From: Alitta virens
Lineage: Eukaryota; Annelida; Polychaeta; Phyllodocida; Nereididae
Direction of reading: 5' to 3'
Length of the DNA stretch: 64,000 bases
NCBI GenBank assembly: GCA_932294295.1
Contig: OW028576.1
Coordinates: forward strand, 22,761,227 to 22,825,226
Each line of letters opens with the position of its first letter. Position 1 is the stretch's first letter. Below the pieces are notes generated by a model. The model had not been told where the DNA came from and did no database searches. It was given only the letters and a program-made list of their open reading frames with translations. This document shows, piece after piece, positions 44,860-56,265 of the stretch. Both the position numbers and the translations under genes were made by a program.

Positions 44860-46778
44860 ATCATTTACTACATTTTGATGGTTTGAACGAAATGGGAGTG
44901 GCATTGGACAGGGCTGTTTCAACTTGTAATAAAATGCAAAGCTGTTATAATTTGTGTCATGCTACATTTCCTTGCAATACTTTGGGAGAGTGCGCCTATC
45001 GTTGTAAATGTGATGAAGATTGTGCTTCGTATGGCGACTGCTGCCCTGACTTCTGGTTTTATTGCAGAAAGAAAGCTGTGAAGCGTTTCGATGACTTATT
45101 GCAAAATAGGAATGACACACAAATGCCTAAATGGTTGAAAGGTGCGGTGGTAAAGCTTAACGACACTAGCCTATCAAACTTTTTGAAGTATTATATCCAC
45201 AGGGAGTATAAAGGAGGTTATCATGTTGCAACAGTGAAAAAATACTCCACTTGCACTTTGATTTCATCATTGAATGTGTGGAATCTTTATGTAATTGATA
45301 AATGTCCAAATAATGTTTTGATTTCCAATGACATAAAAGACCAGTGCGAACATGACTCAAATGATCAATCTTTCTATCCAATTTATAATAAGAACATTGG
45401 CATTTTAAAAAACAAATTCTGTGCATTGTGTCATGGCTTAGATATTAATGATTTTACTCCAATGCCAACAAGTTTCTTATGCATTAAGGACAACTTGGAT
45501 CTGATGTCAAAACTCAACAAACATCTAGCAGCTGGCAATGTTTCTTTATTTAGGAGCTTGCTTTTTCAATCCTGCAAATATACAGTTGATTTGAAAAAAC
45601 GACATAATTCCCATGGCACTCCAGGCCTGAGTTATGATTATGTAAAACGACTAAGTTGTCTTCGTAAGGATCCTGCCACTTGTGAAAATTTTGAAATATT
45701 ATGCCATTCGCTTCTTATTCCTGGATTGGGAAAATCGGGTAACCCTTTCTGCGAATGTTCAAAACATTATTTACTTAATAAAAGTTGCTATGTCATGACG
45801 TTTGATTGGGAGAATAATGTTCTTCCTAGCTATACATTATTATTTTCAATTAAGAAAACTACAACCTCTGCAATAAGAAAGTATGATTTAAAAGCAGTCA
45901 ATAAATTTCAATATGATACCATATGTGCTATGGATGGAAAAGTTGACATTTTCTCTAAAGTTTGTGTAGATGTACATAAATCAGCCCTAGCAAAAACTAA
46001 CACACTGTACTACATGCCAAAACGAGGCAGAATCACTGAGTTAGAAATGGTTTCCCTTGCAAATGACAATATTACATCATATATATTCAGAAACTTTACT
46101 GATAGCATTAATAACCAAGATGAAAAACTTATTAAAATAGGAAATTTCATGATGGAATTTATGTCTGATGCAGACAATATCATGTACCCATGTTTTAAAA
46201 ACATGTCAATTGAAGCAATCAGGGGCTTTTTGCTGAAAAAAACATTTCAAGATAACAAGATATTTTGCATCAAGTCAAAAGAGCCCTTTGTCAGTATCAC
46301 AGATGCCAGTCAGTTGGGTATGGATCTGATTACCTCAGAAACATATGATTTCTTCTTACAGGAGATTCTGATCTCTAATGCTGACTTTCAGTTTGAAGCC
46401 AAATTTTGTAACGAGCTCGATGAACTGCTAATTTTAGAAGCAAATATTTTCAACTTCTCAGGCGACATAATGGTAGCTGTTGATATAAATAAGAAAAAAT
46501 ATCTTTTCATGCTCAATATGTCAATTATCATTGGAAGAATGAGCTATGACAGAGACCAGGATGAAAATAGCATTTCATTGGTTGCCCTTTTGTGCAAAGT
46601 AACTGATAATAGTGAGAAATATCTTGGCATTTTAACAACTATTTGCAACTGTGTATCTCTAGTTCTCCTTTTTGCAACCATCTGCATTTATGCTATGTCA
46701 AAGTCAATTCGTGCTACAATGGTATCAACAATACCACATCTTGCTGCTGCACTGTTCAGCGCTCAGTTCCTATTCCAG
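44860..46778 (+). CDS. 7TM receptor exon: somatomedin B domain, ectodomain, TM1-TM2
   Basis: An unusually long single exon, open throughout. The first complete codons are CAT TTA CTA CAT after two bases closing a split codon. Met codons near the start are internal, since the SMB domain follows at once and no signal peptide is present; a 5' exon is therefore required. It ends within TM2 (AAALFSAQFLFQ). The open frame continues 107 codons into the intron and transposon, which is not coding for the receptor. Confidence 0.9.
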
Positions 46779-49700
46779 GTAAGGTTGAATTTTATTCTTA
46801 AGGCCCCTTCACACATAGCCGGATTAGACACCGGAGCGTCCCGAAATGAAATTTCTTTCAATCCGGGGCAGTCCGGGCAAAAAAGTTGGAAATGTCAACA
46901 AACGAAATATTTGGCGGTGTGGACACAATGGCAAGACGGTGGCAACAAGGAGCAACACGGCCATTACACGGATGTAACGGTCGCTACACGGATATGTACG
47001 GTTGAAACACGGCGGTGCACGGAGGTGCCCGGTGCACCAAGGAACGAGCCATGGTTGTTGCCGGATCTAACACGACTGTCCCGGATGAGTGCGGAGTGAA
47101 CCGGATGTTACACGGAGCCTTCACGGATATACCCGATCTTTACACGATCTTACTATGGAGTTAACTGGTTTTCACCCGGATCGCTCTGAAATTGGTATTT
47201 AAACTGGCTGCGTTCCACTGTCCATCATAAACTGCAAGACGATGCAGAGAGGGCCACAACAACAACTGATGAAGATGACTTATTACAAAATGCTGGTGCT
47301 GCACGAAAAAGAAGAAGAAGGCGAAGGTGGGTGCGACCTTGGCTTCTAAGAAGACCTCTTTTTGGGCAGTATGAAAAACTGATGGCTGAATTGACTGCAG
47401 AAGATGTGGGTGGCTTCAAGAATTTCATGAGGATGGAGCCTGACTTATTTCATGAAGTTCTTGCCAGAGTGAAACTGGCTATTACCTTGTGCTACCTGGG
47501 TACGGGCAACAGCTACATGTCTCTGCAGTATGGATTTAGGGTAGCCTTCAATACCATTTCTATCCTTGTCATCGAAGTCTGCCAGGCCATCATAGACGAG
47601 TACCCAGCAGAAGTGATGCGTTGTCCTGTAACCCCAGAAGCCTGGAAAGAAGTTGCCAATGGATTCTACAACAGATGGAACTTCCCCCACTGTGTCGGCG
47701 CCATTGATGGGAAGCACGTTGCCATCAGATGTCCTGGGAAGTCAGGATCCCTGTTCTACAACCACAAGGGATTTTTCTCTATTGTCCTACTGGTTGTAGT
47801 TGATGCTGAATACAAGTTACTCTATGTTGAAATTGGTGCCAGTGGATCAGGCTCAGATGCTGGAGTGTTTAGTCAGACAGAATTGAAGGAAGTCCTAGAA
47901 AGTGGGAACATTGGATTACCTGAACCAGATAACCTGCCTAATGATGACCAACCAGTGCCTTACTTCATAGTTGGGGATGATGCCTTTGGACTGCAGACTT
48001 GGATGATGAAGCCTCTGCCTCACAGGAACATGAGCATTGAAGACCGAATCTTCAACTACAGACTTTCTAGAGCAAGACAGGTGGTAGAGAATGCCTTTGG
48101 AGTTTTGGCTGCCAGGTTCAGGTGTCTCCTCACAACAATGCCTCAAAGTGCTGACAGAGTGTGCACCATAACTCTTGCTTGCTGTGTGTTGCACAACCTA
48201 CTGAGGCAGAAGTATCCAACTGCTCAAGTGAATGCTGAGGACCAGGAAAATGCAGACATCCATGAGATCATCCCAGGTGCATGGAGGGAGAATGCCAATC
48301 TACCAGACATGGGAGATGTATACAGACGCAACACCAACAGAGCAGCCAAGGAAATGCAGCAATACTTGGTCAACTACATCAACTCAGAAGCTGGGAGTGT
48401 ACCATGGCTACAAGACAAGATTTGAAAACATCACAAATGATGTAAGTCTGAACATTTAATTATTACGAAACTTCAGACATCTGCAGCACACAAGTGCAAA
48501 AAATACACAAAATTTAATTATACAGCATTTAATTATTGTCATGCAAATGTATGCAATACAGTTTACATGTAAAAACAACAACATAATAATACAATGACCT
48601 GTAATTTTAAATGTATGAACCTGCTTTTAATAAAAGTTCATTGTTCGTTTGCAGGTGAACATTACTCCGTTGTGGTAGTTGGAGGCGTGGGCACCGAAAA
48701 GGAGGAGTTATGGTCATCACCACCAAGCATCCCCCCCACACTAGTGTTCAGCAAGTAGCTGGTCAGAGAAACATTCTGAGGCATGCTACAATCAAGTGGT
48801 GACATGGAAGGACGACCGTGCGAAGGACCTGCAGTCAACCATGCCTGACTTATGATCGTCGAAGATGTCGCAGGAGTGGGGACCGGTGCAGGCACAGATG
48901 AAGGGGCAGACGGCATGTGCGCCTGGGGCCAAGGACCAGACGCAGGAGCGAACATCTGGGCAACAGGGCTGGAAGAATGAGCGAACATCTGGGCAGCAGG
49001 GCTGCAAGAATGAACAAACATCTGCGCAGCAGGGCTGGAAGAATGATGAGCGAACTTCTGCGAAGAAGGGCCGGACGAACTGACTGTAGTAGCAGGAGCA
49101 GGGAGGACGAACTGCTGCTGATGAGGGACAGGAGGCACAAATGGATGATACTGCTGTTGCTGTTGCAGTTGCTGTTGCTGTTGGTCCTGCAACTAGTGCT
49201 TGCGACGATACGCCTGCTTGAACTGCATGAGGTGCTGCAACGTTTGGGCCTGGTAATCCGACCAAGTGTCCGTGTCCATCTGCATGACCTCGTTGTATAT
49301 CATGTCCGTGAAAACCCTCTTGGACAAGCTGGCTGAGTCATTTGGCTGACTTATCTTGGTCTGCATATCCCGCTAGAGATTGGTGGCTTTTTCAATCAGC
49401 TGGAAATAGGAAATAACACAATATTAGAGTAAGTCACATGGCAACTGCAACAGCATGTGCATTATTGACAATGTAATGAAAAAGACACATCACCATACAG
49501 TGAACACTGGAAGTGCCAAGAAACAAAGCTACCACTTTCTACTATGGAAAAGCTACAACTTTAAACTGCAAGATTACAATTACAACTTTAAATTGCAAGA
49601 TTACAATTACATTATCCTGATTATCACGACAACTGAAGCAGTATACTTACTTGAGCGACAGCTTGTGTAGCATTTCCACCTCCACTACCTGCAAGGCTCG

Positions 49701-52218
49701 ATGCATCACAGTCATGATGATGACGAGGCTCGTTAAGACGTCTTCTTGCTTGGAGGAGGGGCCCCCTTCTTGCTCCTGCTGCTGCTGCTGCCCTTGTAAG
49801 GCCCACCCTTGGACCTGCTGGTATCTGAATCTCTGCCACGATCATCCGATGTATCCACAATGACCTCAGCATCAGAAGTGTCATCATCCTCAGTGGTACC
49901 TCTGTTGCTGGTGGATGCGCTTTTGGTCGATAAGCTGTGGGAAAGCTGCCCACCTTTCTTCCTTTTCCCAGCATCAACCCTCTTAATGTGCCTTTTTGGA
50001 TCAGTAAGCGTCCCCACTGATGTCCGCATGGAGTCGATCCAGGTCTTCAGCTGCTGGGCTGTACAAGACAGCTCCTTCGCTTTCTGGTCGATTATTCCGG
50101 ATATTATGTCTATCCGCTTGTATTGTGCAAGACACCGGTTGTAGAGCATCTCCTGGGCACGGTACCAGTCAGCCACATATTGTTCCTGGTCTTCTGTCAG
50201 GTTCAGGGGTTCTTTCTTGTGCCTCTTCGCTTTTGCTGCAGGTGGCGGTGGAGCTGCAGCAGCAGTTACTGCAGGTTCAGCAGGTACTTCATCAGCAGCA
50301 GGTACAAGTGGCCCAGGTAAATCCGGCATGCCTTGTGGACTTTGCGGTCTTGAAACCGTAGAGGTATTACTTCCTGCATCTTCTTCAACAGCAGGTGCAG
50401 GTACCTCTTGCACAACGGTCTTCTTGGGAGTCCTCCCTTTTCCTCTCCTAGGTGGCATGGTGGTTATTCAATTCAAAGCAACGGCAGTAGTAGCAAGGCT
50501 TTGGTAGAGTTCAGCAATCCAGAAGGTAATATCCAGAAGAAGTGGTCGATAAATAAATAAATTCAATGATCAACGATGAACGGCGCGCGTCGGAATGAAG
50601 CTTCTCCCAAGACGGCGGTGCTATATATACTAAGTCATCCGCACTCACTCCGTGTCAGTCTATTTGACACCGTGTTGACACCTTGTTCACTCCGGCCTCT
50701 CCGTATTGACCTCGTGTGAAACCGTGTACATCATAGGGTTAACGGGGTCAAGCAAATGACGTGTAACCCAATCTCCTTATTCACTCCGTGTTGACTCCGT
50801 GTTGCCCCGTGTTCCCTCGTGTGGAACCGCGTTGGTCCTTGTACTCTCCGGCATGGAATTTTCATGCCCGGTTGACGCTGGTCTTAGCCAGAGATCACAC
50901 AAAGTATCAATACGGAGATCGGCGGAGTCTACTGGAAGTCTACATGGATCAACACGGATTAAATTAATCCGGTACTTCCGGCATGAAAAATTAAACACGG
51001 TGTTCCTGGATAGCCCGGATAATGCCGGACAATGCCGAAAATAAACACGAGGTCTACACAGCATTACCTGGAGTATGCCGCAGTTGTCCTCCGGGACGCT
51101 CCGGTGTCTAATCCGGCTATGTGTGAAGGGGCCTTTAGAATATGATTGATACTCAATGATCTATTCAAGAATCATCAGAAATTTTTCAGCAGCACTTTAT
51201 GTAATCAACAACTCATGAGAGACAACAGAAGCACTTTAAGATTCTTTTTATGGCCTACGCTTCTTAAGCATATTTCAGTTAATACGTTTGCAAACAACAT
51301 AAGTAGCTTTTGGCTTTTAATAATTTTCCTGACTTCAGCGATGGCTGGACATAATACTTTTTGAAAATTTCACTATTGCTGTGACCTTTAGAAGTCCTTG
51401 ACCTCTTTATAGCAAGGGTCATAACAATGTCAGTGAAGATCCCCAGCATAGGGCTCTGGTCAATGCACACTCTAGTGATCATTATAGAAATAACCTTAGT
51501 CATACCTGTTTTTAATGCATTGGTAAACATAACTCATGAACAACTGCACCATTTCTTTCAGGTCAGCTTTATAGGAGTCATCACTGCAAATGCTGTTCTC
51601 TGCCAAATTTGTGGAATAATGTTGCATTACTTTTGGTTTACATCATTCTTAATTATGTCATTCATATCCATTGACTTTCTTTATCGCTTCTCAAACATTT
51701 ATAAGCCATGGTTTAATAAACACAGTAGTTGCAGAGAAAAAGTAAAATTTTGTTGGGTCATTGGCATTTTGCTTATGTTGATACCAATAACTGTTGACCA
51801 GTTTACTGACTTGCCAATGACCTATGCTCCAAACCGTGGCATCTGCTTCTTGGAACCTCAATTTTATATCATTGCCTTCTTTATAGGCCCGACAATGTTC
51901 CTGATTGCCATCAATACAATATGCTTTGTAATTACAATGTATAATATCTATCATGCAATGCCAGATGAGGCTGATATTGCTGCTGCTTCAGACCGCAACA
52001 TGACAATGATATTTACCAAAATTGGCAGCGTAATGGGTGTTACATGGCTGTTTGCACTCGTACCTTTTGCAACTGGCATTGAAGAATTGTGGTATGTATT
52101 TGTTGTACTGAATGGCTTGCAGGGTGTTTACATTTTCCTATTGTCAGGAATTATTGGATATATCTGGAAAATGTGTAACATTAGAACTGAAACCAGCTCA
52201 AGAGCAACTCATCAGTGA
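44860..52218 (+). CDS. Somatomedin-B-containing class B (Methuselah-like) 7TM receptor
   Basis: Cell-surface receptor. Two exons are visible: 44860-46778 (acceptor TTTCATTGCAG, donor CCAG|GTAAGG) and 51562-52218 (acceptor TTTCTTTCAG, stop TGA), joined in phase 0, about 859 residues plus an unseen signal-peptide exon. Order: somatomedin B domain (CYNLCHATFPC...CAYRCKCDEDC...GDCCPDFWFYC, residues ~22-65); a ~500-residue Cys-containing ectodomain with CALCHG, common in Methuselah-like ectodomains; then TM1 (YLGILTTICNCVSLVLLFAT) to TM7 (VLNGLQGVYIFLLSGIIGYI). No recognisable GPS cleavage motif precedes TM1. No frameshift. The intron carries a complete Harbinger transposon. Ligand unknown. Confidence 0.88.
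46801..46841 (+). repeat. Harbinger left terminal inverted repeat
   Basis: 41 bases matching 51094-51134 in inverse, ending in GGAGCGTCCCG. Confidence 0.93.
47301..48425 (+). CDS. Harbinger DDE transposase (HARBI1-like nuclease)
   Basis: Cut-and-paste transposase with an RNase-H-fold DDE_Tnp_4 domain. Catalytic residues visible: Asp in CVGAIDGKHVAIRCP, Asp in FIVGDDAFGL, Glu in RARQVVENAFGVLAARFRCL. The family signature (W/R)VRPWLLRRPLFGQYEKL precedes them, so coding begins before the first in-frame ATG (47382). The frame is open back to 47190 without ATG, which implies a 5' exon or a lost start. Compared with relatives, the segment VLARVKLAITLCYLGTG looks about 20 residues short: the usual 'I..qdT..R.ai.....rL' piece between RV and KLAITL is missing, in frame. 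The stop is TGA at 48423. Catalytic core intact; activity doubtful given the N-terminal gap. Confidence 0.9.
   Translation, partial: ARKRRRRRRWVRPWLLRRPLFGQYEKLMAELTAEDVGGFKNFMRMEPDLFHEVLARVKLAITLCYLGTGNSYMSLQYGFRVAFNTISILVIEVCQAIIDEYPAEVMRCPVTPEAWKEVANGFYNRWNFPHCVGAIDGKHVAIRCPGKSGSLFYNHKGFFSIVLLVVVDAEYKLLYVEIGASGSGSDAGVFSQTELKEVLESGNIGLPEPDNLPNDDQPVPYFIVGDDAFGLQTWMMKPLPHRNMSIEDRIFNYRLSRARQVVENAFGVLAARFRCLLTTMPQSADRVCTITLACCVLHNLLRQKYPTAQVNAEDQENADIHEIIPGAWRENANLPDMGDVYRRNTNRAAKEMQQYLVNYINSEAGSVPWLQDKI
48662..50458 (-). pseudogene. Harbinger MADF/Myb-like partner gene, mutated
   Basis: DNA-binding accessory protein of the transposon, two exons: 50458-49651 and 49399-48662 (donor CTCAA|GTAAGT, acceptor TTTCCAG, phase 0). 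Exon 1 starts MPPRRGKGRTPKK, has an Ala/Pro-rich region, then a MADF/SANT-like helical domain (EQYVADWYRAQEMLYNRCLA ... LKTWIDSM) and a basic Ser-rich part. A frameshift around 49740-49760 separates it from the exon end reading LAGSGGGNATQAVAQ. Exon 2 continues LIEKATNL, TAG, RDMQTKISQP..., YRRKH, TAG, LQDQQQQ and a Gln/Pro/Ser-rich tail; both TAGs sit where CAG is likely. So this gene is probably dead in this copy. Confidence 0.75.
51094..51134 (-). repeat. Harbinger right terminal inverted repeat
   Basis: Inverse of the left terminal repeat; CGGGACGCTCCGGTGTCTAA leads into the tip GGGGCCT. Confidence 0.93.
51562..52218 (+). CDS. 7TM receptor exon: rest of TM2 to TM7, C-tail
   Basis: VSFIGVITANAVLCQICGIM continues TM2/TM3, with HYFWFTSFLIMS as TM3. 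VKFCWVIGILLMLIP is TM4, FYIIAFFIGPTMFLIAINTI is TM5, GSVMGVTWLFALVPFATGI (class B GxTW-like) is TM6, and then TM7. A short tail, CNIRTETSSRATHQ. Possible poly(A) signals AATAAA at about 52538 and 52650. Confidence 0.92.
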   Translation, partial: VSFIGVITANAVLCQICGIMLHYFWFTSFLIMSFISIDFLYRFSNIYKPWFNKHSSCREKVKFCWVIGILLMLIPITVDQFTDLPMTYAPNRGICFLEPQFYIIAFFIGPTMFLIAINTICFVITMYNIYHAMPDEADIAAASDRNMTMIFTKIGSVMGVTWLFALVPFATGIEELWYVFVVLNGLQGVYIFLLSGIIGYIWKMCNIRTETSSRATHQ

Positions 52219-52986
52219 CTCCAAGGATGTAGCACAGTTTAAGCAGTGTTACAGACACACTGCAAGTTTATGACAGGTAATTATATCATCAATGTAGTCC
52301 TATATTTAATTGCTGGCCAAATCACATGTTAACTGCTCTAAATAATGAGCCAACTGATTTCCTGGTCTATACAAATTTGTAACAATTATAATCTAGGTGT
52401 CATAAACCTTCATAAAATGCTTGTCAATAGGCCTAAAACAGAACAACACCAGAAACCTGTCATAAACTTGCAGTGTGTCTGTAACAAGCAGTGTGCAGTG
52501 AGAAACCATTAATTGTAAAAGTCCATATTTGCTTTAAAAATAAATTGGTTAGTGCATAAATATCATTTGTGTCTGTTATTGTTATCATTATTTGTTGTGG
52601 TATGAATAGAAAGATACACTTATGCAGTGTTCTATCTGTCGCAATTTGAAAATAAATCGGTGTATTTGAAAAAGAATTGTTCATATATAGCAAATGTTTT
52701 GTGACTTGATTTTTTTCACTTTTGCCAGTGAGAGATATTATTAATTACTACCCTTGCTATATAACACAAACAATTAAACTCAAAGAAGATCCTTAAATTT
52801 TAACATTTGTTTTATGGAAGACAAAGAAACTAATGATGTTTTTGTTATATGTTTTCAGGACAGTTTTTTACTTGAGCTTTGTGACGAAAGTTTTCATAAG
52901 AAATGCATTCATATACATGGCAAGACTTTTTATTGTTTGAATTAGATGTTCAATGGGCCTCAGTCGCAGAAACTGTTTGTGGTGTA

Positions 52987-53176
52987 TTAACCATGATGTC
53001 CTCCTCCGAAGCCTCCATCACGCCTCATGCTTCTGCCTCTAGGTGGAGGAGGCCTTTCACAGAAAGAGAGAGATGCACTTCGTCCAGCAAGTGTCACAGA
53101 GCAAGAAACCTCAGTGCGACAATTGCCTTCTGCTCCTCTTGGTCCACGGCAGGGTGACACGGCATGCTTTCTTTGC
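52987..53176 (-). CDS. Terminal exon of a small Cys-containing, Gly/Arg/Pro-rich protein
   Basis: Acceptor TTTTCTTTGCAG then an open frame with five Cys (SPCRGPRGAEGNC, VSC, LSFC), ending RRDGGFGGGHHG and TAA. It looks like the C-terminus of a secreted, possibly matrix-type protein. Probably the same gene as the minus-strand exon at 54603-54870, but phases do not agree unless an indel in that exon is allowed. Confidence 0.4.
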
Positions 53177-54602
53177 CTGCAAAGAAAATAAATATATTTA
53201 GAAATGGCAGACCCATTGTCCTCATGTCTGTGAATAAGGAACAATAGTTTTAGCTTTGATTTCAACAATAATCAATAGGTATTATTCTTGTTTTGTTTGC
53301 GCCTAAGTTATAGATCCTCTACCGTTAAAGTATCTAGACTGTTGGCAAACATATAGGTGGGTTGCAGGAAGTGGCGATATGGACATTGGCACTAAGCAGT
53401 GACCCATCTGTGCTTACTTAATCTGTGGTGTGTGCATTGCAGCGCCACTAGTGTCAATAGCAGCAACTTTTTTTGACAGACAGTTTGATAGTTTGTTGAG
53501 TAAAATAAGCATATACATAAAATCAACAATAGGGGGTAGAAGTTATACACAACATATACTCCCCCTACATGTACATGTAATATTGACATTGTGAAGCTTT
53601 CCTTGAACTTAAGAACTGACTATATAGAATATCTCTATTAAGGCTATTCCAATTATTAAGAATTCTATTTATCCTGAACATTTTTATTTTCTCAGTTCTA
53701 TAGTAATATTTATGAAAACCATGATTTCTATGTGAATTGGCAATTTACATGCCGTTAGCCGAGGGGGGTTCGAGGGGGTCGTTCGACCCACCCAACTTAG
53801 TCAAGGTTCACATTTGTCCACATTAGGGAATGATATTTTACATGTTTATACCATAATTCATTTAAGAAATTGTATAGAAGGTCCAAAATTTAAGAAAAAG
53901 ACCCACCCAACAATGCCAACATTGCCGGCTGGCTAAGGACCTGATTCATATGATTCCTCTATATCAGGTGATTTTATATCTTTGGTCTTTTTGAAAAATA
54001 ATATCAAATCTGAGTTTATACGTCTGCTTTCTAAACTTTGTAATCCTAAGAATTCCATTCTATTGGTGACAGGTGTATTCCAGAATAGGTCTAACATAAC
54101 AAGTGCACATTGTTCAATGAATATAATATTACCTGAACTGTTTACAAAAAGAGATATTCAGTTCAAAAGACTATACTGAAGCTGCCAATTTATGTATAAA
54201 TAGGTAGAACTGATAAATTTGCACAAAAAAAAGCCACAAAATTCTTTACAACTTTGTAGCACCAATTTTCAAAATAATCTTGATACATGACTTACTATTA
54301 ACAACCAATGAACATGAGTATTTAATATTATAGTATCCAATTATTGTATTCACTGAAGATTCAATACAAATTTGAGGATGACAACATGTTGACGTATTTT
54401 AGCTGGTGTACGTAAAAAATGGAATAATTCGTTGGCAGCAGTTGATGACAGAGCTCAATGCAATTACACTGTAATACTGCACGAGAGGCAAAGCTCATAT
54501 TCAGACCACTAAATAATATTTACTCAACACGTCCTCCCCTTTTTTTCAGAAGAGTGTTTTTTTAATATATATATATATTGGGAAAGCCCTGATTTTACTT
54601 AC

Positions 54603-54870
54603 CACAAAGTATTCAGGAGGAATGGAACATCTTGACTGTCTATCATTGTCATCACCATGGGGTCTCTCTGGTCTCTGAGGTCTCTCTGGTCTGAGGTCTC
54701 TCTGGTCTCTCTGGTCTCTGAGGTCTCTCTGGTCTCTGAGGTCTCTCTGGTCTGTCTGGGAAGCCGGCATTTGCAAGAGTCTCCATGGCATCCTTGTCAG
54801 GTCTCACTCTCTCGGTGGTACAAACACTGTTTCCAACAGAGGCACAGTCAGCATTAGAGCTGCAAGTTTT
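54603..54870 (-). CDS. Exon with Cys motif and Arg-Pro-Glu-Arg-Pro-Gln repeats
   Basis: Bounded by acceptor TATTGCTTACAG and donor TTGTG|GTAAGT. It encodes KTCSSNADCASVGNSVCTTE, then a tandem (RPERPQ)n tract (DNA unit CAGAGAGACCT and variants) and, in another frame after the tract, RPHGDDNDRQSRCSIPPEYF. The frame must change within the repeat, by a real or assembly indel. Likely a secreted protein; I do not recognise the family. Confidence 0.4.
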
Positions 54871-56029
54871 CTGTAAGCAATACAAATTACATGGAAATAA
54901 GATCATCGTTATCACTTTAATTGCAATTATAATTCTGCTGACTTTGTCTGTCAACCTGGCTTTATACATTTTGATTTTGATATTAAATCAGATTGTATGA
55001 CCATCTGCAAGAGTTTAAACAGTGAAACTGGATAATTATGTAGTTTTTACTTCCTGGTTTGCACATCAGCAAGGCTTGGAGCACCTGGTGATTTTCGTCT
55101 TGATTGGGCTCCAGCCAAATCAACTGCTCACAAACAAAGAAACCTCCAGGACCAAAACATACCATATACCCCCTGTGGTCTAGCATGAACCACTGCGATG
55201 CAATGGAGAATATTATATATGTATGTGATGTAAACGTAAATGTAAATGTGTGTGGGTTTTCTGTCTGCCATCTCAATGTATATCTAGCTCTGCCGACATC
55301 ACAATTTACACCCTTAACAGGCCTGTTCAAGCATGAGTCTTTCTCTACTCCCAACTTGCTGCTGTTAAGGCGCGCTTAGGGTCAATGCACTCTACAATCA
55401 CTGTAACTTTCTATGGCCAAGTCTAGGCCACGGCACATGATACTTTGAACATTATTGACTGCCCAAAAAACAAAATATACATATGAAGGATAAATTTGTT
55501 ACCTCGATCAGCCTTTTAGTTATTATTATACCTCCCGTGTTCATGTGAAGCTGTGATTGGTTGAAAATGCATTGAGTGATCACATCCAGAAAATTAGATC
55601 TATATTTTGCAAATACTAGTTTACAATGATGGATGTACCGAATTGTATTGACCAGAGGAATTCATTGGTAATGAATAAAGCATCTAGGGTTCAGTGTATA
55701 ACCAGAAAACGGTACTTGAAAGTCGTGTTGGCATAACTGGAAATGCTTTCCAACTGTTGATGAGATTTCACAAAATTATGACTCATGACCAATTTAATGA
55801 CTGATATAATCAAACCCAACAGATTTATTATGCCCTAAATTTCAGTGATTTTGATTATAATGTTGAGGCCTGTGAACTATCAAAATGTTTTAAATGTACA
55901 AATGTTACATGAACATAGGATGGACGGTAGACCCACAAATGAATATGGAAGTTAAACAAATATTACTGGTTTTATTCAGCCATATTGCACTCTATTTGGC
56001 CTGAGGGAGAGAGCTTGACTTCTGCAGCT

Positions 56030-56265
56030 GGGTGACCTAACGGTTAAGGCATCCGCCAATTCCACATTGGCCAGTTCTGCTGAAGGTCCCGGGTTCAATA
56101 CCTGCTACATTCCAGGTGGCTGTCGATCGCATGAGATGTTAAATTGGAGGTGGCTTGTACTCATTGTCTATGCTGAGGCAAGTAAAACACCCCACCGAGG
56201 GGTAAATGTGTAACATGATGTATACGCTGACAAAGCTTCAGACCCAGTAACATTGGGACATTAGA
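56030..56265 (+). mobile_element. tRNA-derived SINE (most complete copy)
   Basis: The head GGGTGACCTAACGGTTAAGG CATCCGCC (A box) ... GGTCCCGGGTTCAATACC (B box) resembles a tRNA gene with a degraded acceptor stem. A ~150 bp body follows, with CATGAGATGTTAAATTG, GTCTATGCTGAGGCAAGTAA and CACCGAGGGGTAAATGTGTAA, shared with the copies at 5.1, 11.2, 11.4 and 16.75 kb. Not a functional tRNA gene. Confidence 0.75.

Larger units (their letters stand above)
46801..51134 (+). mobile_element. PIF/Harbinger transposon, full length (4.33 kb)
   Basis: Starts AGGCCCCTTCACACATAGCC and ends with the exact inverse; about 41 bases of perfect terminal inverted repeat. Flanked by the 3-bp duplication TTA (46798-46800 and 51135-51137), the hallmark of PIF/Harbinger. 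Contains a plus-strand DDE nuclease gene and a convergent minus-strand MADF gene, the usual two-gene design. Subterminal regions are packed with ACACGG/CCGTGT words. Inserted in the receptor intron only 22 bp after the donor. It is much more GC-rich than its surroundings. Confidence 0.95.

Noticed and set aside
46779..47099. Extension of the receptor frame into the transposon as a longer protein
   Set aside because: A strong donor precedes it, the downstream exon joins in phase, and the added residues come from Harbinger subterminal repeats.
48850..49336. Overlapping open frames on both strands of the Harbinger element
   Set aside because: Shadows of the Gln/Pro/Ser-rich exon of the MADF gene; low-complexity codons keep other frames open.
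54983..55354. Minus-strand 123-codon frame with several Cys (CFGPGGFFVCEQL), possible Kunitz-like exons
   Set aside because: Cys spacing does not fit Kunitz or another domain I know, the opposite strand is also open, and splice phases to neighbouring exons could not be settled.
56030..56110. tRNA gene
   Set aside because: A and B boxes present, but the acceptor and anticodon stems do not pair and the body continues into a repeated SINE module.
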